64,000 nt of DNA from an uncultured Pseudomonadales bacterium. GTDB lineage: Bacteria; Pseudomonadota; Gammaproteobacteria; Pseudomonadales; Cellvibrionaceae. Of the stretch, positions 18,317 to 26,652 are shown one piece after another (the first letter of the stretch is position 1; every line of letters begins with the position of its first letter). The stretch is from NCBI GenBank assembly GCA_947489425.1, contig CANLDL010000001.1, positions 1,116,001 to 1,180,000 on the forward strand, read 5' to 3'. A model generated the notes under the pieces. It was not told where the DNA came from and ran no database searches. It was given only the letters and a program-made list of their open reading frames with translations. A program made the translations under genes and the position numbers.

Positions 18317-19924
18317 ATGATTAAGAAATTAAGTGTAATAGACACAAAAAACTTAATTGGACAACAAACTGAATACGCTTTGATTGATGTCCGCGAACAA
18401 CAGGAGTTTGCTCAACAACATCAATTACTTTCTTGCTGTATGCCCTATAGTCGCCTCGAAGATTACCTAGAAAGGCTCGTCCCCTGTAAGAAAACACCAG
18501 TCATTTTAACTGATAGCGGCAATAATAAGTTTATGCGCAGCGAAAGAGCCGCTCTGATCGTTGATGCCTTCGGCTACAGCAATGTATATATTCAAGAAGG
18601 CGGATTAAAAGCATGGATCGATGCTGGCCTTGAGACGTTTGAAGGCGTCAATGTCTTGAGTAAAACCTTTGGTGAACTTGTTGCAGAGGAATGCAATACA
18701 CCCTTGATAAGGGCAAAGGATCTAGCCGCTAAGCTCGCTGCCGGTGAAGACATTACTATTTTGGACGTTAGGCCCTACGATGAATTTAAAAATATGTGTA
18801 TACCAGGCGGCGTTAATACACCAGGCTCTGAAGTGCTATACCGGCTAAAGGATCAAATACCCAACCCAGATACACATGTATTAGTAAATTGTGCAGGCCG
18901 TACGCGAGGTCTACTGGCTGCACAGCTATTAATTAATGCCAATATCCCCAACCCTGTATCCGCTTTAAAGGGAGGCACAATGGGCTGGGAGTTAGATAAC
19001 TTAACATTAGAATATGGTCAGGAAAGATACTCTGACTTTCCAAGTGAATCATCTGTCAGCGTTGCTTGCGAACTTGCCGCCAATATAGCCGATAAGGTTG
19101 GAGTCAACTATATCGACCTCGACACACTACAACAATGGGAGCAGACAACAGATAAGCACACCTTATACATTTTTGATGTCCGTCAGCCTCAGGAATTTCA
19201 GGCTGGGCATTATCCAGGCTCACGGCATGTTGAAGGCGGGCAATTAATTCAAGCAACTGACGAACACGCGCCAGTTCGCTGTGCCCATTATGTGATTGTC
19301 GACGATACAAGTGCACGAGCCAATACTGCTGCCGCCTGGTTGACTCAGATGGGTTACCCCAATGTCTATGTTCTGCAAGAAGGCATTAGCGGGCTCGACT
19401 TAGTAAAAGATGAAGCCAGCCCAGTTAACAATGCATATATAGCCGATAATAGCTCAAGTATCAGTGCAGAAGAGCTACAAAGCCTTAATGAGTCAAAAAG
19501 TATCAGCATCATTGATATAGGGCGTAGTGATAGTTACGCCAAAGGACATATACCACATTCACTATGGGTTCCTCGTGCCCGATTGTCGCTTGCCTGCCCT
19601 CGGGTACAGGACCGTGATGTTATTGTCATCGTCTCTGACGATATCTCTCACGCACAATATGCTCTGGCTGACGCAAAATCACTATGGCCAGGTAAAACCT
19701 TATATATGCTCTCCATAGATAGAAACACATGGCTTGCGCAGGGCCACACGGCGGAATCCGGCATAGAAAACACATTATGCGAAACCGACGATATTTGGTA
19801 CCGCCCCTATAAAGACGCCAATGCCAATATTGCTGATATGCAAAGTTATTTTGATTGGCAGTTTGGTTTAGTAGAAAAATTACACCGCGATGGTGATGCG
19901 CACTTTTGCGTAGCTAAATTCTAA
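18317..19924 (+). CDS. Four-domain rhodanese-like sulfurtransferase
   Basis: A 535-aa protein of four tandem rhodanese domains (about 1-110, 125-235, 260-370 and 395-480), each starting with an IDVR/LDVR/FDVR/IDIG strand. Only the second has the active-site loop VLVNCAGRTRG with Cys192. The matching positions of domains 1, 3 and 4 read LTDSGNNKF, IVDDTSARA and IVSDDISHA and lack Cys. Rhodaneses move sulfane sulfur from thiosulfate or persulfides to thiols. AGAGGATG precedes the ATG. It is followed by a cysteine-dioxygenase-like gene, pointing to a sulfur-oxidation unit. Confidence 0.88.
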   Translation: MIKKLSVIDTKNLIGQQTEYALIDVREQQEFAQQHQLLSCCMPYSRLEDYLERLVPCKKTPVILTDSGNNKFMRSERAALIVDAFGYSNVYIQEGGLKAWIDAGLETFEGVNVLSKTFGELVAEECNTPLIRAKDLAAKLAAGEDITILDVRPYDEFKNMCIPGGVNTPGSEVLYRLKDQIPNPDTHVLVNCAGRTRGLLAAQLLINANIPNPVSALKGGTMGWELDNLTLEYGQERYSDFPSESSVSVACELAANIADKVGVNYIDLDTLQQWEQTTDKHTLYIFDVRQPQEFQAGHYPGSRHVEGGQLIQATDEHAPVRCAHYVIVDDTSARANTAAAWLTQMGYPNVYVLQEGISGLDLVKDEASPVNNAYIADNSSSISAEELQSLNESKSISIIDIGRSDSYAKGHIPHSLWVPRARLSLACPRVQDRDVIVIVSDDISHAQYALADAKSLWPGKTLYMLSIDRNTWLAQGHTAESGIENTLCETDDIWYRPYKDANANIADMQSYFDWQFGLVEKLHRDGDAHFCVAKF

Positions 19925-19977
19925 GCAACTATGCGTAGATAATTCAACGTAATATAAATATCGGCGAGGTAAATTCA

Positions 19978-20541
19978 ATGAATACCCAAGATTACAGTAT
20001 TAGCGATTACATAACAGATATTCAAACCATTGCAAAAACGCAAAGCGATGAGCAAAAAATTACCCAAATGATTAAACCCTTGGCACAACGCCTTGCGATG
20101 TCCGATGAATTTAAAAAGGACAAATATAAAGTCTGCGATGAACAACAGGGCTTTGGCGTTCATTTGTTACACGAAGAGGATAACCACGACCTTGGTGTAT
20201 TTCTGTTTTCCTGGCTACCCGGTAGAGGCACTCTACCCCACAATCACAAAACATGGGCTGTGGTTGCCGTGGTCTCAGGAGAAGAACATGAATCTTACTG
20301 GAAACGCACCGATGATGGCAGTGTAGAAGGTTATGCAAAACTCGAACAAACAGGTGAAGGTATTATGAAACCTGGTGATGTAGCCACCTGCACAACTGAT
20401 GATATTCATGGCGTAGTCAATAATGGGCAAGCTATTTCTATGTCGCTACACACCTATGGAAGGCACATTAATCATACCGGGCGCTCACAATTTGACCCTG
20501 AAAAGAACCTTGAAATCCCTTTTGTCGTCGCTGTCGACTAA
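19978..20541 (+). CDS. Cysteine dioxygenase-type cupin
   Basis: A 187-aa cupin of the cysteine/3-mercaptopropionate dioxygenase family, which uses Fe(II) and O2 to oxidise thiols to sulfinates. Metal ligands are seen in LPHNHKTWAVVAVVSGEEHE and in the later DDIHGVVNN, with SLHTYGRHI following. The iron triad is His-x-His plus a distal His. GGCGAGGT upstream supports the start. It lies between a multidomain rhodanese and an NTF2-like gene on the same strand. Confidence 0.85.
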   Translation: MNTQDYSISDYITDIQTIAKTQSDEQKITQMIKPLAQRLAMSDEFKKDKYKVCDEQQGFGVHLLHEEDNHDLGVFLFSWLPGRGTLPHNHKTWAVVAVVSGEEHESYWKRTDDGSVEGYAKLEQTGEGIMKPGDVATCTTDDIHGVVNNGQAISMSLHTYGRHINHTGRSQFDPEKNLEIPFVVAVD

Positions 20542-20579
20542 ATACACACCATTTAACTTAATACTATGAGGAAAAAAAT

Positions 20580-20954
20580 ATGACAGATTATGTAAGTACT
20601 ATCGAGCAAACATCTCGTGACTTTGGTACAGCATTTGATAATGCCGATGCCGCTGCCCTTGCGAATATCTATATGGAAGGTGGAATGCTGCTACCACCTA
20701 ATCACGAAGCCGTGACAGGTAATGACAATATTCAGGCGTTTTGGCAAGGTGCCATAGATGCTGGCATCACAGCGGCAACCCTAGAGACAACCGAGCTTGA
20801 TAAGTCTGGTGATACTATTGTTGAAGTCGGAAAATTTGTATTAAAAGCCGGTGATAACATTGCTGATCAAGGCAAGTATATTGTCATTTGGAAACAAGAA
20901 AATGGCACATGGAAATACTATCGTGATATCTGGAATAGTAGCGTAGCAGCCTAA
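20580..20954 (+). CDS. NTF2/SnoaL-like (DUF4440) protein
   Basis: A 124-aa cone-fold protein with the pattern TSRDFGTAFDNADAAALANIY, then GGMLLPPNHEAVTGNDNIQAFW, then KYIVIWKQENGTWKYYRDIWNS, typical of DUF4440/SnoaL-like proteins. Many such proteins are small-molecule binding or isomerising enzymes with no assigned substrate. TGAGGAAAAAAAT upstream gives the ribosome-binding site. It is the third gene of the rhodanese/cysteine dioxygenase unit and is followed by a hairpin. Confidence 0.85.
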   Translation: MTDYVSTIEQTSRDFGTAFDNADAAALANIYMEGGMLLPPNHEAVTGNDNIQAFWQGAIDAGITAATLETTELDKSGDTIVEVGKFVLKAGDNIADQGKYIVIWKQENGTWKYYRDIWNSSVAA

Positions 20955-20959
20955 TATAC

Positions 20960-21003
20960 AATAATGGTAAATCAATCAGTATTTTGTTTTGCCATTATTT
21001 CTC
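20960..21003 (+). terminator. Probable terminator of the rhodanese/CDO/NTF2 unit
   Basis: AATAATGG at 20960-20967 pairs with CCATTATT at 20992-20999, followed by a T- and C-rich stretch. The loop is long (24 bases), so efficiency is uncertain. It comes a few bases after the last stop. Confidence 0.5.
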
Positions 21004-21154
21004 TTCCGCTTCATATTCAACACCTCTCTTACCTATTAGTTTTTACCGCAAAAATCATTCTAAAAATAATGAATGTATCAACACAACATTAAGTATATTA
21101 GTATAGAATTATCAACATCCGCCGAATTCGCTTTATTATAATCAATAACAAATT

Positions 21155-22513
21155 ATGCTTTTATACCGCTATTACAAATGTTGCTATTTACTCCTAATTA
21201 TCTTTTTAGTCTCCGCTTGTACAAGTAGCGGCTTTATTCGAAATACGCCTATTGCCGAGGTTGGTAAGAATGATGGCTATTCACTTAGGGCATTCAATCG
21301 CTCATTATCGCGCCCAAACAACAGTATTATGCTCGCCTTTTCGGGTGGAGGGACACGCGCGGCCGCTTTATCCTATGGGGTATTAAAAGAATTAAAAGAA
21401 ACTTCTGTAAACGGTAAATACCAAACAAACACCTACCCTCTACTTGATGATGTCGGCTTAATCAGTTCAGTTTCTGGGGGGAGTTTTACCGCTGCCTATT
21501 ATGGTTTGTATGGCGATAAAATATTTACTGACTTCGAAAATGTATTTTTAAAAAAGAACGTACAGCGCACATTGGTTAATTTTTTATTACAACCAGTGAA
21601 CTGGTTTAACAAAATAAACCGAACCGAAAACGCAATACGCTATTACGATAAAACTGTTTTTAATAATGCCACTTTTAGCGATATGCTAAGGCCAGGCGCA
21701 CCAATGATTTTAATCAATGCAACTGACCTTACTCAGGGTGCGAGATTTTCATTTATGCAAGAATATTTCGACTTGCTATGCTCCGATCTATCAAATTTTT
21801 CAGTGAGCAGGGCAGTCACAGCCTCTTCGGCTGTACCGATACTATTTACACCCGTTGTTGTCGAAAACTATAAAAACTGTGTTAATGGACTACCCCAATG
21901 GTTAAAAAATGCAAAAGCACGTGAAAAGAATGACCCCGAACTTGCACTCATTACCTCATCACTTGAAGGGTATTTTAAGAAAAAGAAAAAACCATTCTCC
22001 CATTTTATCGATGGCGGCATTTCAGATAACTTAGGATTGCGTTCTATTTTTGATATTGCGCGTATTTCTGGTGGTACTGACGAGCTACTTAAGGGATTTG
22101 ATATCGATCTTGCCTCACGCTTTGTTGTTATCTCTATTGATGCCTCTACCGTACCCGAAACCTCTATCGGAAAAGACAAAGTACCGCCAAGTTTTGCTGA
22201 AAGCTTGAATAAAGTCACCGATATACAACTACACCGATATAACACCAGCACAAATTCAGTCATGTCACAAAGCCTAAAAGAATTAGAGCAGACCTCTGAC
22301 CCCGCTAACCCAGTGGAGACTTACTTTATTCGGCTCAATTTTGCCGACCTAGAAGATGATGACCTTAAGGCATTTATTAATCAGGTACCGACAAGTTTTA
22401 ACCTAGATGAGCAACAAGTCGATAAAGTTATTCAAGCCGGACGTCACTTACTAAAAGAAAACAGCGAATTCCAACGTTTGCTACGTGACATTGCCGCCTC
22501 ACAGGGTAAATAA
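21155..22513 (+). CDS. Patatin-like phospholipase lipoprotein
   Basis: A 452-aa protein with a lipoprotein signal (LVSAC, Cys near residue 22). The patatin fold shows the oxyanion motif FSGGGTRAAALSYGVL, the nucleophile elbow SSVSGGSFTAAYYG and the catalytic Asp in IDGGISDNLGLRS. It therefore carries the Ser-Asp dyad of patatin-type lipid acyl hydrolases. Periplasmic membrane anchoring is inferred from the lipobox. The ribosome-binding site is weak. It stands alone before a MarR-type gene. Confidence 0.88.
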   Translation: MLLYRYYKCCYLLLIIFLVSACTSSGFIRNTPIAEVGKNDGYSLRAFNRSLSRPNNSIMLAFSGGGTRAAALSYGVLKELKETSVNGKYQTNTYPLLDDVGLISSVSGGSFTAAYYGLYGDKIFTDFENVFLKKNVQRTLVNFLLQPVNWFNKINRTENAIRYYDKTVFNNATFSDMLRPGAPMILINATDLTQGARFSFMQEYFDLLCSDLSNFSVSRAVTASSAVPILFTPVVVENYKNCVNGLPQWLKNAKAREKNDPELALITSSLEGYFKKKKKPFSHFIDGGISDNLGLRSIFDIARISGGTDELLKGFDIDLASRFVVISIDASTVPETSIGKDKVPPSFAESLNKVTDIQLHRYNTSTNSVMSQSLKELEQTSDPANPVETYFIRLNFADLEDDDLKAFINQVPTSFNLDEQQVDKVIQAGRHLLKENSEFQRLLRDIAASQGK

Positions 22514-22567
22514 ATATTTAACTCTCTTTTAAACTAGTGGCTATGTCACTCATATAGCAATAAACAT

Positions 22568-22587
22568 ATAGTTGATATATAAACTAT
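22568..22587. promoter_or_regulatory. Inverted repeat before the MarR-type gene
   Basis: ATAGTT at 22568-22573 and AACTAT at 22582-22587 form a 20-bp interrupted palindrome 19 bases before the MarR start. MarR regulators often repress their own gene through such sites. The same half-sites bound the palindrome at 26596-26621. Function is inferred. Confidence 0.35.
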
Positions 22588-22606
22588 TTAACATTAAGAT
22601 GAACCT

Positions 22607-23044
22607 ATGACTAAAAAGAGACGCTTAATATATCAACTTAATCTGGCACGCCACGCCATGATGAAAGGAATGGATATCACCTGTAAGCACGAAGTAGGTA
22701 TATCAGTTGTTCAGCTCACTGCACTAATGGTGTTACAGGAGCAAAAAAACTGCTTAATGAAAGACTTGGCAAGCACCCTTTTGCTCGACAAATCAGCAGT
22801 AACAAGCCTTTCAAGACGTCTGGAAGATAAAGGCTTAATAAAAAAAGTACTGAGTAGCATCGACGCACGCGCCTCTTTGCTTACATTAACCAGCAAGGGC
22901 AGAGAAAAACTAGCAAAGGGAAATGTGCTTTTGCAAGAAGCCAACAAATTAATACATGGGGACTTTAGCGAGCAAGAGCTAGATATTGTCTCCCGATATT
23001 TACAGCACATTACCACCACCTTTTCAGGAATAAACAAACCATGA
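22607..23044 (+). CDS. MarR family transcriptional regulator
   Basis: A 145-aa winged-helix regulator. The DNA-binding core is CLMKDLASTLLLDKSAVTSLSRRLEDKGLIKKV (about residues 46-78), followed by the wing SSIDARASLLTLTSKGREKL. The N- and C-terminal helices would form the dimer interface. The ligand is unknown. It overlaps the downstream DUF4442 gene by four bases (ATGA), so the pair is translationally coupled. An inverted repeat lies just upstream. Confidence 0.88.
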   Translation: MTKKRRLIYQLNLARHAMMKGMDITCKHEVGISVVQLTALMVLQEQKNCLMKDLASTLLLDKSAVTSLSRRLEDKGLIKKVLSSIDARASLLTLTSKGREKLAKGNVLLQEANKLIHGDFSEQELDIVSRYLQHITTTFSGINKP

Positions 23045-23520
23045 CATACAAACCCTCCAAAAGCCCTCTACTAAAACTTTGGAAAAAGTTTGGGCACGCC
23101 CCTGTTGGCAAGTGGCTAGTCAGTAAGATAGTCTGTTTCATGGCTCCCTATTTCGGTAGTATTAAGCCTAGATTTACCACCATACAGCCGGGGCTTGTAG
23201 AATTGTACTTTAAGCGCAGAAGAGCGGTTCAAAACCACATTAAAACAGTGCATGCTATCGCCATGTGTAATGCAGCAGAACTAGCAGGAGGGACTTGCCT
23301 CGATGTGTCTCTAGATGGCGGTTTTAGATGGATACCCGTTGGCATGAGTGTACAGTATTTAAAAATGGCAAAAACAGACCTACATGTCCGCTGCAAAATA
23401 GACACTTTTGACTGGCAAGAGGCCTGTGACGTCACTGTACCTGTTGATATTTTTGATGATAACAATGAGCGTGTTTTTCATGCTGACATAACCATGAGAA
23501 TCTCACCTAAAAAGAAGTAG
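23041..23520 (+). CDS. DUF4442 hotdog-fold thioesterase-like protein
   Basis: A 159-aa protein with the DUF4442 arrangement: LVELYFKRRRAVQNHIKTVHAIAMCNAAELAGG, where HAIAMCNAAE is the central hotdog helix, then MSVQYLKMAKTDLHVRCKID and VDIFDDNNERVFHADITMRI. Hotdog-fold members act on acyl-CoA or acyl-ACP thioesters; the substrate here is unknown. It is coupled to the MarR gene by a four-base overlap and followed at once by a hairpin. Confidence 0.85.
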   Translation: MTYKPSKSPLLKLWKKFGHAPVGKWLVSKIVCFMAPYFGSIKPRFTTIQPGLVELYFKRRRAVQNHIKTVHAIAMCNAAELAGGTCLDVSLDGGFRWIPVGMSVQYLKMAKTDLHVRCKIDTFDWQEACDVTVPVDIFDDNNERVFHADITMRISPKKK

Positions 23521-23542
23521 CTATTGCTTAGCAATAGCTTTT
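23519..23542 (+). terminator. Terminator of the MarR-DUF4442 operon
   Basis: AGCTATTGC at 23519-23527 pairs with GCAATAGCT at 23531-23539 across a three-base loop, followed by TTTT-rich sequence. The left arm overlaps the stop codon. It separates this operon from the downstream ligase gene. Confidence 0.6.
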
Positions 23543-23564
23543 ACTAATAAAACTTTTATCCATT

Positions 23565-23578
23565 ATAGAGATCTCTAT
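23565..23578. promoter_or_regulatory. 14-bp palindrome before the TTL-type ligase gene
   Basis: ATAGAGATCTCTAT is a perfect 14-bp palindrome 28 bases before the ligase start. It could be an operator near the transcription start. No regulator can be assigned; the MarR protein encoded just upstream is one candidate. Confidence 0.35.
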
Positions 23579-23606
23579 TCCTACGCTATCAAAAGGCCAA
23601 TAAAGT

Positions 23607-26012
23607 ATGACAACAAAAAAACGCTATTACTGGTTAGGGAAAGAGCAACCCTCATCACAAGATGCATTTTTTTTAGAGGCGCTTGATAGCGAGCTTTGGC
23701 AACAAGGAGACCAAGATAACTGGGATGCATGCTGGCAAACTAATATGCCCGAGCAACATACTTTTGAACAATTAGATTCTACTAAAACTGTTAATCATAT
23801 TCCTGGTAATAACGCGCTAACAATCAAGAGTGATTTATATTCAACGCTATTTAATGCCCAAAAAAGACTTGGAAAATCACAACAGGCTGAACGCTATCGG
23901 TTTTTTCCTGAAACCTTTTCAATGCCCGAAGATTACATAAAATTTCAACAGGCAGCAGCAGCTAATCCTTCGTGGAAATGGATACAAAAGCCAAAAAACT
24001 CGTCGCGTGGGCGCGGTATTAAAATACTTGAACACCCACCGTGTGCGCCCCTAGGTGAAGACTGGATGGTACAGCGCTACCTGCCTAACCCGCATTTATA
24101 TAAGGGGCATAAATATGTATTGCGATGCTATGGGCTGATCACATCATTGGAGCCTTTACGGTGCTACTGGTTTAAAGAAGGCTCAATGAAACTCGCATCT
24201 GACCAATATCAGTATGATAATTTTGATAACCCTTATAGTTATCTAACAAATCCAGATATTAATGAAGAAAATACCAACGCAGACACCGACGAGCCTGTCA
24301 TCTTTATTCCCTTTTCGGACTATAGAGAGTGGCTGCGCGACGAAGGTATTGATGACAATATAATTTTTAAAAAAGTAGAAGAACTAATTGCTCTAACAAT
24401 GATTGCTGCTCGTGAAACTATGCGCGCACAAAGTAATATCATTACTACCGATACAAGCGGGTGTTATGAACTGATCGGTTTTGATTGCATGATAGACGAT
24501 ACACTTAACCCTTGGATATTAGAATGTAATCTTAGCCCTTCATTAGATATATGTACCGAGGACGGCGGCGGTGGCCAAGCCGAAACAAGAACCAAACGAA
24601 AATTGGTAAAAGATATTGTCTCTATTATGCAACTTAACCAAAAAGATATAGAGTCTCATCACTCAAAATTATCACTTAGAGAACAAGCACTAGAAGAACA
24701 AAAACGCGCAGGTGATTTTCAATGCATTTTTCCCGCTAATGGGGCCAATAACTACCTAAATTGTTTTCCTATCCCTCGCTATGCAGATATCATATCCCTA
24801 CCAGATGCTATCAATATGGATACGCAGCAGCTTGAACTAAGCCCAGCTGATAGTACCAGCATCACCTTCAATGACTCGCTGACCCTCTTCACAAAACACA
24901 TCAGTGAGGGTAGACCAGAGCTGATTATCCCTAATGAAATCGCCACTTGGATCTGGATTAAAAATGCCGAGGGAAATACAACACAAGCTATTATTGATGA
25001 TCTAATTGAGTTGTTGCCCAATAACACGACATTAAGTAAAGAATCTTACTATGCAAGTATTGCAAGCCAAGTTTGGGATATGCTGGCTGATTGGTCTTAT
25101 AATGGTCTATTTACTAAAACTGAGGCACTCGACAACGTTGCCGCCATAAAACAGGTACAGTATGCCGAGTTGGCAAATAAAATATTTAAACTCTGTTTTA
25201 TTGGTCATGAACTCGACAACTATTTTAGAAGTTTTTTTAAACTAACTAATGAGAACGAGAGTGCAGACAGCAACGGAGAAATTTATTCAATAAACATATT
25301 GCCCTCAAAGAATGGCTATTTGATCACTGACGATAATCAGATTGTCGCAGAGAATTGCACGTTAGCAGAGATTATTCCTGTACTCATTGACTTTGCAACG
25401 GCTTTATTAAACGATAAACAGTCAATCGCTATAGCAGCCTCTATTTTACAAGTAGCCGATAAAAATATTATGGTTGTTGGTGATGAAAAGTTACTCGACA
25501 GCTTTACATTTTTTGCTAGCCAAAAAAGCCAAGCCAAGCTCATTGCTAATCGCGCTTTGCTAACTATAGATGGCGTGGATAAAAGTGGCCATCTCACCTG
25601 TATTAAATTGCCTTTGCACTTACCCACGGATGACTACTTTAACTGCTATCCGTCATCCGAAAAAGCTCACTGGACAATTGCTGGCGACCCTCTGGCGACC
25701 TATTGGTTGAGAAATACAGAAAAGCGCGAACCTATAGACAATATCGTAATCGAGAGTATTTTATTCGTAGCCACGAGTTCTAACCCAGAGCCTGATACAA
25801 ACGCTTACCAGTTAACCAATATGAGTCAATCAGAGGGCTTTTTCTATCTATCTAAGGCATCTACATTCACTAAGAAAGACGATGTTGTAACGAGTGTACA
25901 TGCCTTAGCACAATGGATGGCAGACCGCCCTACCAAGCAATTAATCATTAGTGCTACACAAAACCCTCTACTGAACTCTATACAACTCGAAGAAATTCTT
26001 AATCATCTTTAG
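23607..26012 (+). CDS. TTL-type ATP-grasp ligase fused to PqqD-like and HprK-like domains
   Basis: An 801-aa protein. Residues about 60-350 are a tubulin-tyrosine-ligase-type ATP-grasp domain: WIQKPKNSSRGRGIKI (125-140), VQRYLPNPHLYKGHKYVLRC (155-174) and ELIGFDCMIDDTLNPWILEC, then NLSPSLD (288-314), with Glu306 and Asn308 as metal ligands. Residues about 435-505 resemble PqqD (IPNEIATWIWIKNAEGNTTQ, then MLADWSYNGLF), the leader-peptide-binding fold of RiPP systems. Residues about 555-800 recall HprK-related kinases, but NIMVVGDEKLLDSF replaces the Walker A loop. I infer ATP-dependent attachment of amino acids to a peptide. The best local candidate substrate is the 66-aa ORF at 26337-26537. 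AAAAGG lies upstream; the gene is monocistronic. Confidence 0.8.
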   Translation: MTTKKRYYWLGKEQPSSQDAFFLEALDSELWQQGDQDNWDACWQTNMPEQHTFEQLDSTKTVNHIPGNNALTIKSDLYSTLFNAQKRLGKSQQAERYRFFPETFSMPEDYIKFQQAAAANPSWKWIQKPKNSSRGRGIKILEHPPCAPLGEDWMVQRYLPNPHLYKGHKYVLRCYGLITSLEPLRCYWFKEGSMKLASDQYQYDNFDNPYSYLTNPDINEENTNADTDEPVIFIPFSDYREWLRDEGIDDNIIFKKVEELIALTMIAARETMRAQSNIITTDTSGCYELIGFDCMIDDTLNPWILECNLSPSLDICTEDGGGGQAETRTKRKLVKDIVSIMQLNQKDIESHHSKLSLREQALEEQKRAGDFQCIFPANGANNYLNCFPIPRYADIISLPDAINMDTQQLELSPADSTSITFNDSLTLFTKHISEGRPELIIPNEIATWIWIKNAEGNTTQAIIDDLIELLPNNTTLSKESYYASIASQVWDMLADWSYNGLFTKTEALDNVAAIKQVQYAELANKIFKLCFIGHELDNYFRSFFKLTNENESADSNGEIYSINILPSKNGYLITDDNQIVAENCTLAEIIPVLIDFATALLNDKQSIAIAASILQVADKNIMVVGDEKLLDSFTFFASQKSQAKLIANRALLTIDGVDKSGHLTCIKLPLHLPTDDYFNCYPSSEKAHWTIAGDPLATYWLRNTEKREPIDNIVIESILFVATSSNPEPDTNAYQLTNMSQSEGFFYLSKASTFTKKDDVVTSVHALAQWMADRPTKQLIISATQNPLLNSIQLEEILNHL

Positions 26013-26014
26013 GC

Positions 26015-26274
26015 TATAGGAATCTCTGATTAACCTCGAATAACTTCTTGGCTTTGGCTTCTTCCATCTATGGAGGGCAAGACGTTCTTAGCAAGAAGTA
26101 CAACGTAAACGCCTACGGCTCCACTCTGTGTTAGCTGCATAAATGCAAGCAAGAGCAGGATGCGATAACCTTTGCATCTTTTATAAGATATAGATATTAC
26201 TACAAAGAGGCGGCTTAACCTCGGAGACGATTGTAAGCCAGAATTTATCCGAGGTTAATCAGAGGTTTCTATAA
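26015..26274. mobile_element. MITE-like element with about 37-bp terminal inverted repeats
   Basis: The sequence from 26015 (TATAGGAATCTCTGATTAAC...) is repeated in inverse at 26235-26274, with two mismatches in the outer 24 bases and weaker pairing for about 13 more. The 260-bp unit has no open frame of note. It begins three bases after the ligase stop. No clear target duplication is visible. It may be a MITE, a repeat-derived hairpin or a structured RNA. Confidence 0.5.
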
Positions 26275-26285
26275 TTTTTAGATAT

Positions 26286-26321
26286 AAAAAAGGCCTTTTC
26301 ATTACTAAAAAAGGCCTTTTT
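26286..26321 (-). terminator. Bidirectional terminator after the 66-aa peptide gene
   Basis: AAAAAAGGCCTTTT and its inverse copy (26286-26299 and 26307-26321) form an A/T-flanked GGCC hairpin. It lies 16 bases past the stop of the leftward small gene and can also stop rightward transcripts from the ligase gene. Confidence 0.75.
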
Positions 26322-26336
26322 ACTACAGAGAATCGA

Positions 26337-26537
26337 TTAATAATCTTTCTTTTTAGACTTTTTCTTGTCTGCTTTCTTGGTTTCTTCGTAACTTTCTTCT
26401 TCAAAGTCACCTTCTGCAATTGCACTGTTGATGTTAAAGCTGGCAACAGGAATAAAACCGCTCATCGCTAAAGCAGGTACGGTAACAGCTAGGGTTTTTG
26501 ATAATTTTTTAAGTAAAGGAGATTTTTCATCACTCAT
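26337..26537 (-). CDS. Small secreted or RiPP-precursor-like peptide with acidic tail and C-terminal Tyr
   Basis: A 66-aa ORF. Residues 8-41 look like a signal or leader region: basic KKLSK, a hydrophobic stretch about 16-33, and SAIA at 38-41, which would allow cleavage before Glu42. The remaining 25 residues are EGDFEEESYEE followed by a Lys-rich run that ends in Asp-Tyr. This tail recalls the Glu-rich, Tyr-ending tails of tubulins, the substrates of the TTL family, and the gene converges on a TTL-type ligase. It has its own terminator and an upstream palindrome. It may instead be an unrelated small exported protein. Confidence 0.6.
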   Translation of the reverse strand: MSDEKSPLLKKLSKTLAVTVPALAMSGFIPVASFNINSAIAEGDFEEESYEETKKADKKKSKKKDY

Positions 26538-26595
26538 AATAAATACTCGTCTAATATAATATAAATAGGTAAATATAAGAGTCCATAAAAATAGT

Positions 26596-26621
26596 ATAGT
26601 TCCTATATTTATAGGAACTAT
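26596..26621. promoter_or_regulatory. 26-bp palindrome between the small peptide and DUF2057 genes
   Basis: ATAGTTCCTATA at 26596-26607 is followed by two bases and then its exact complement at 26610-26621. On the minus strand it lies 32 bases after the DUF2057 stop and is followed by a short T-run, so it could terminate that gene. It is also 59 bases before the small peptide start and could be its operator. Confidence 0.45.
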
Positions 26622-26652
26622 TTATCAATTTGACCAATATAGTAATAAAATA

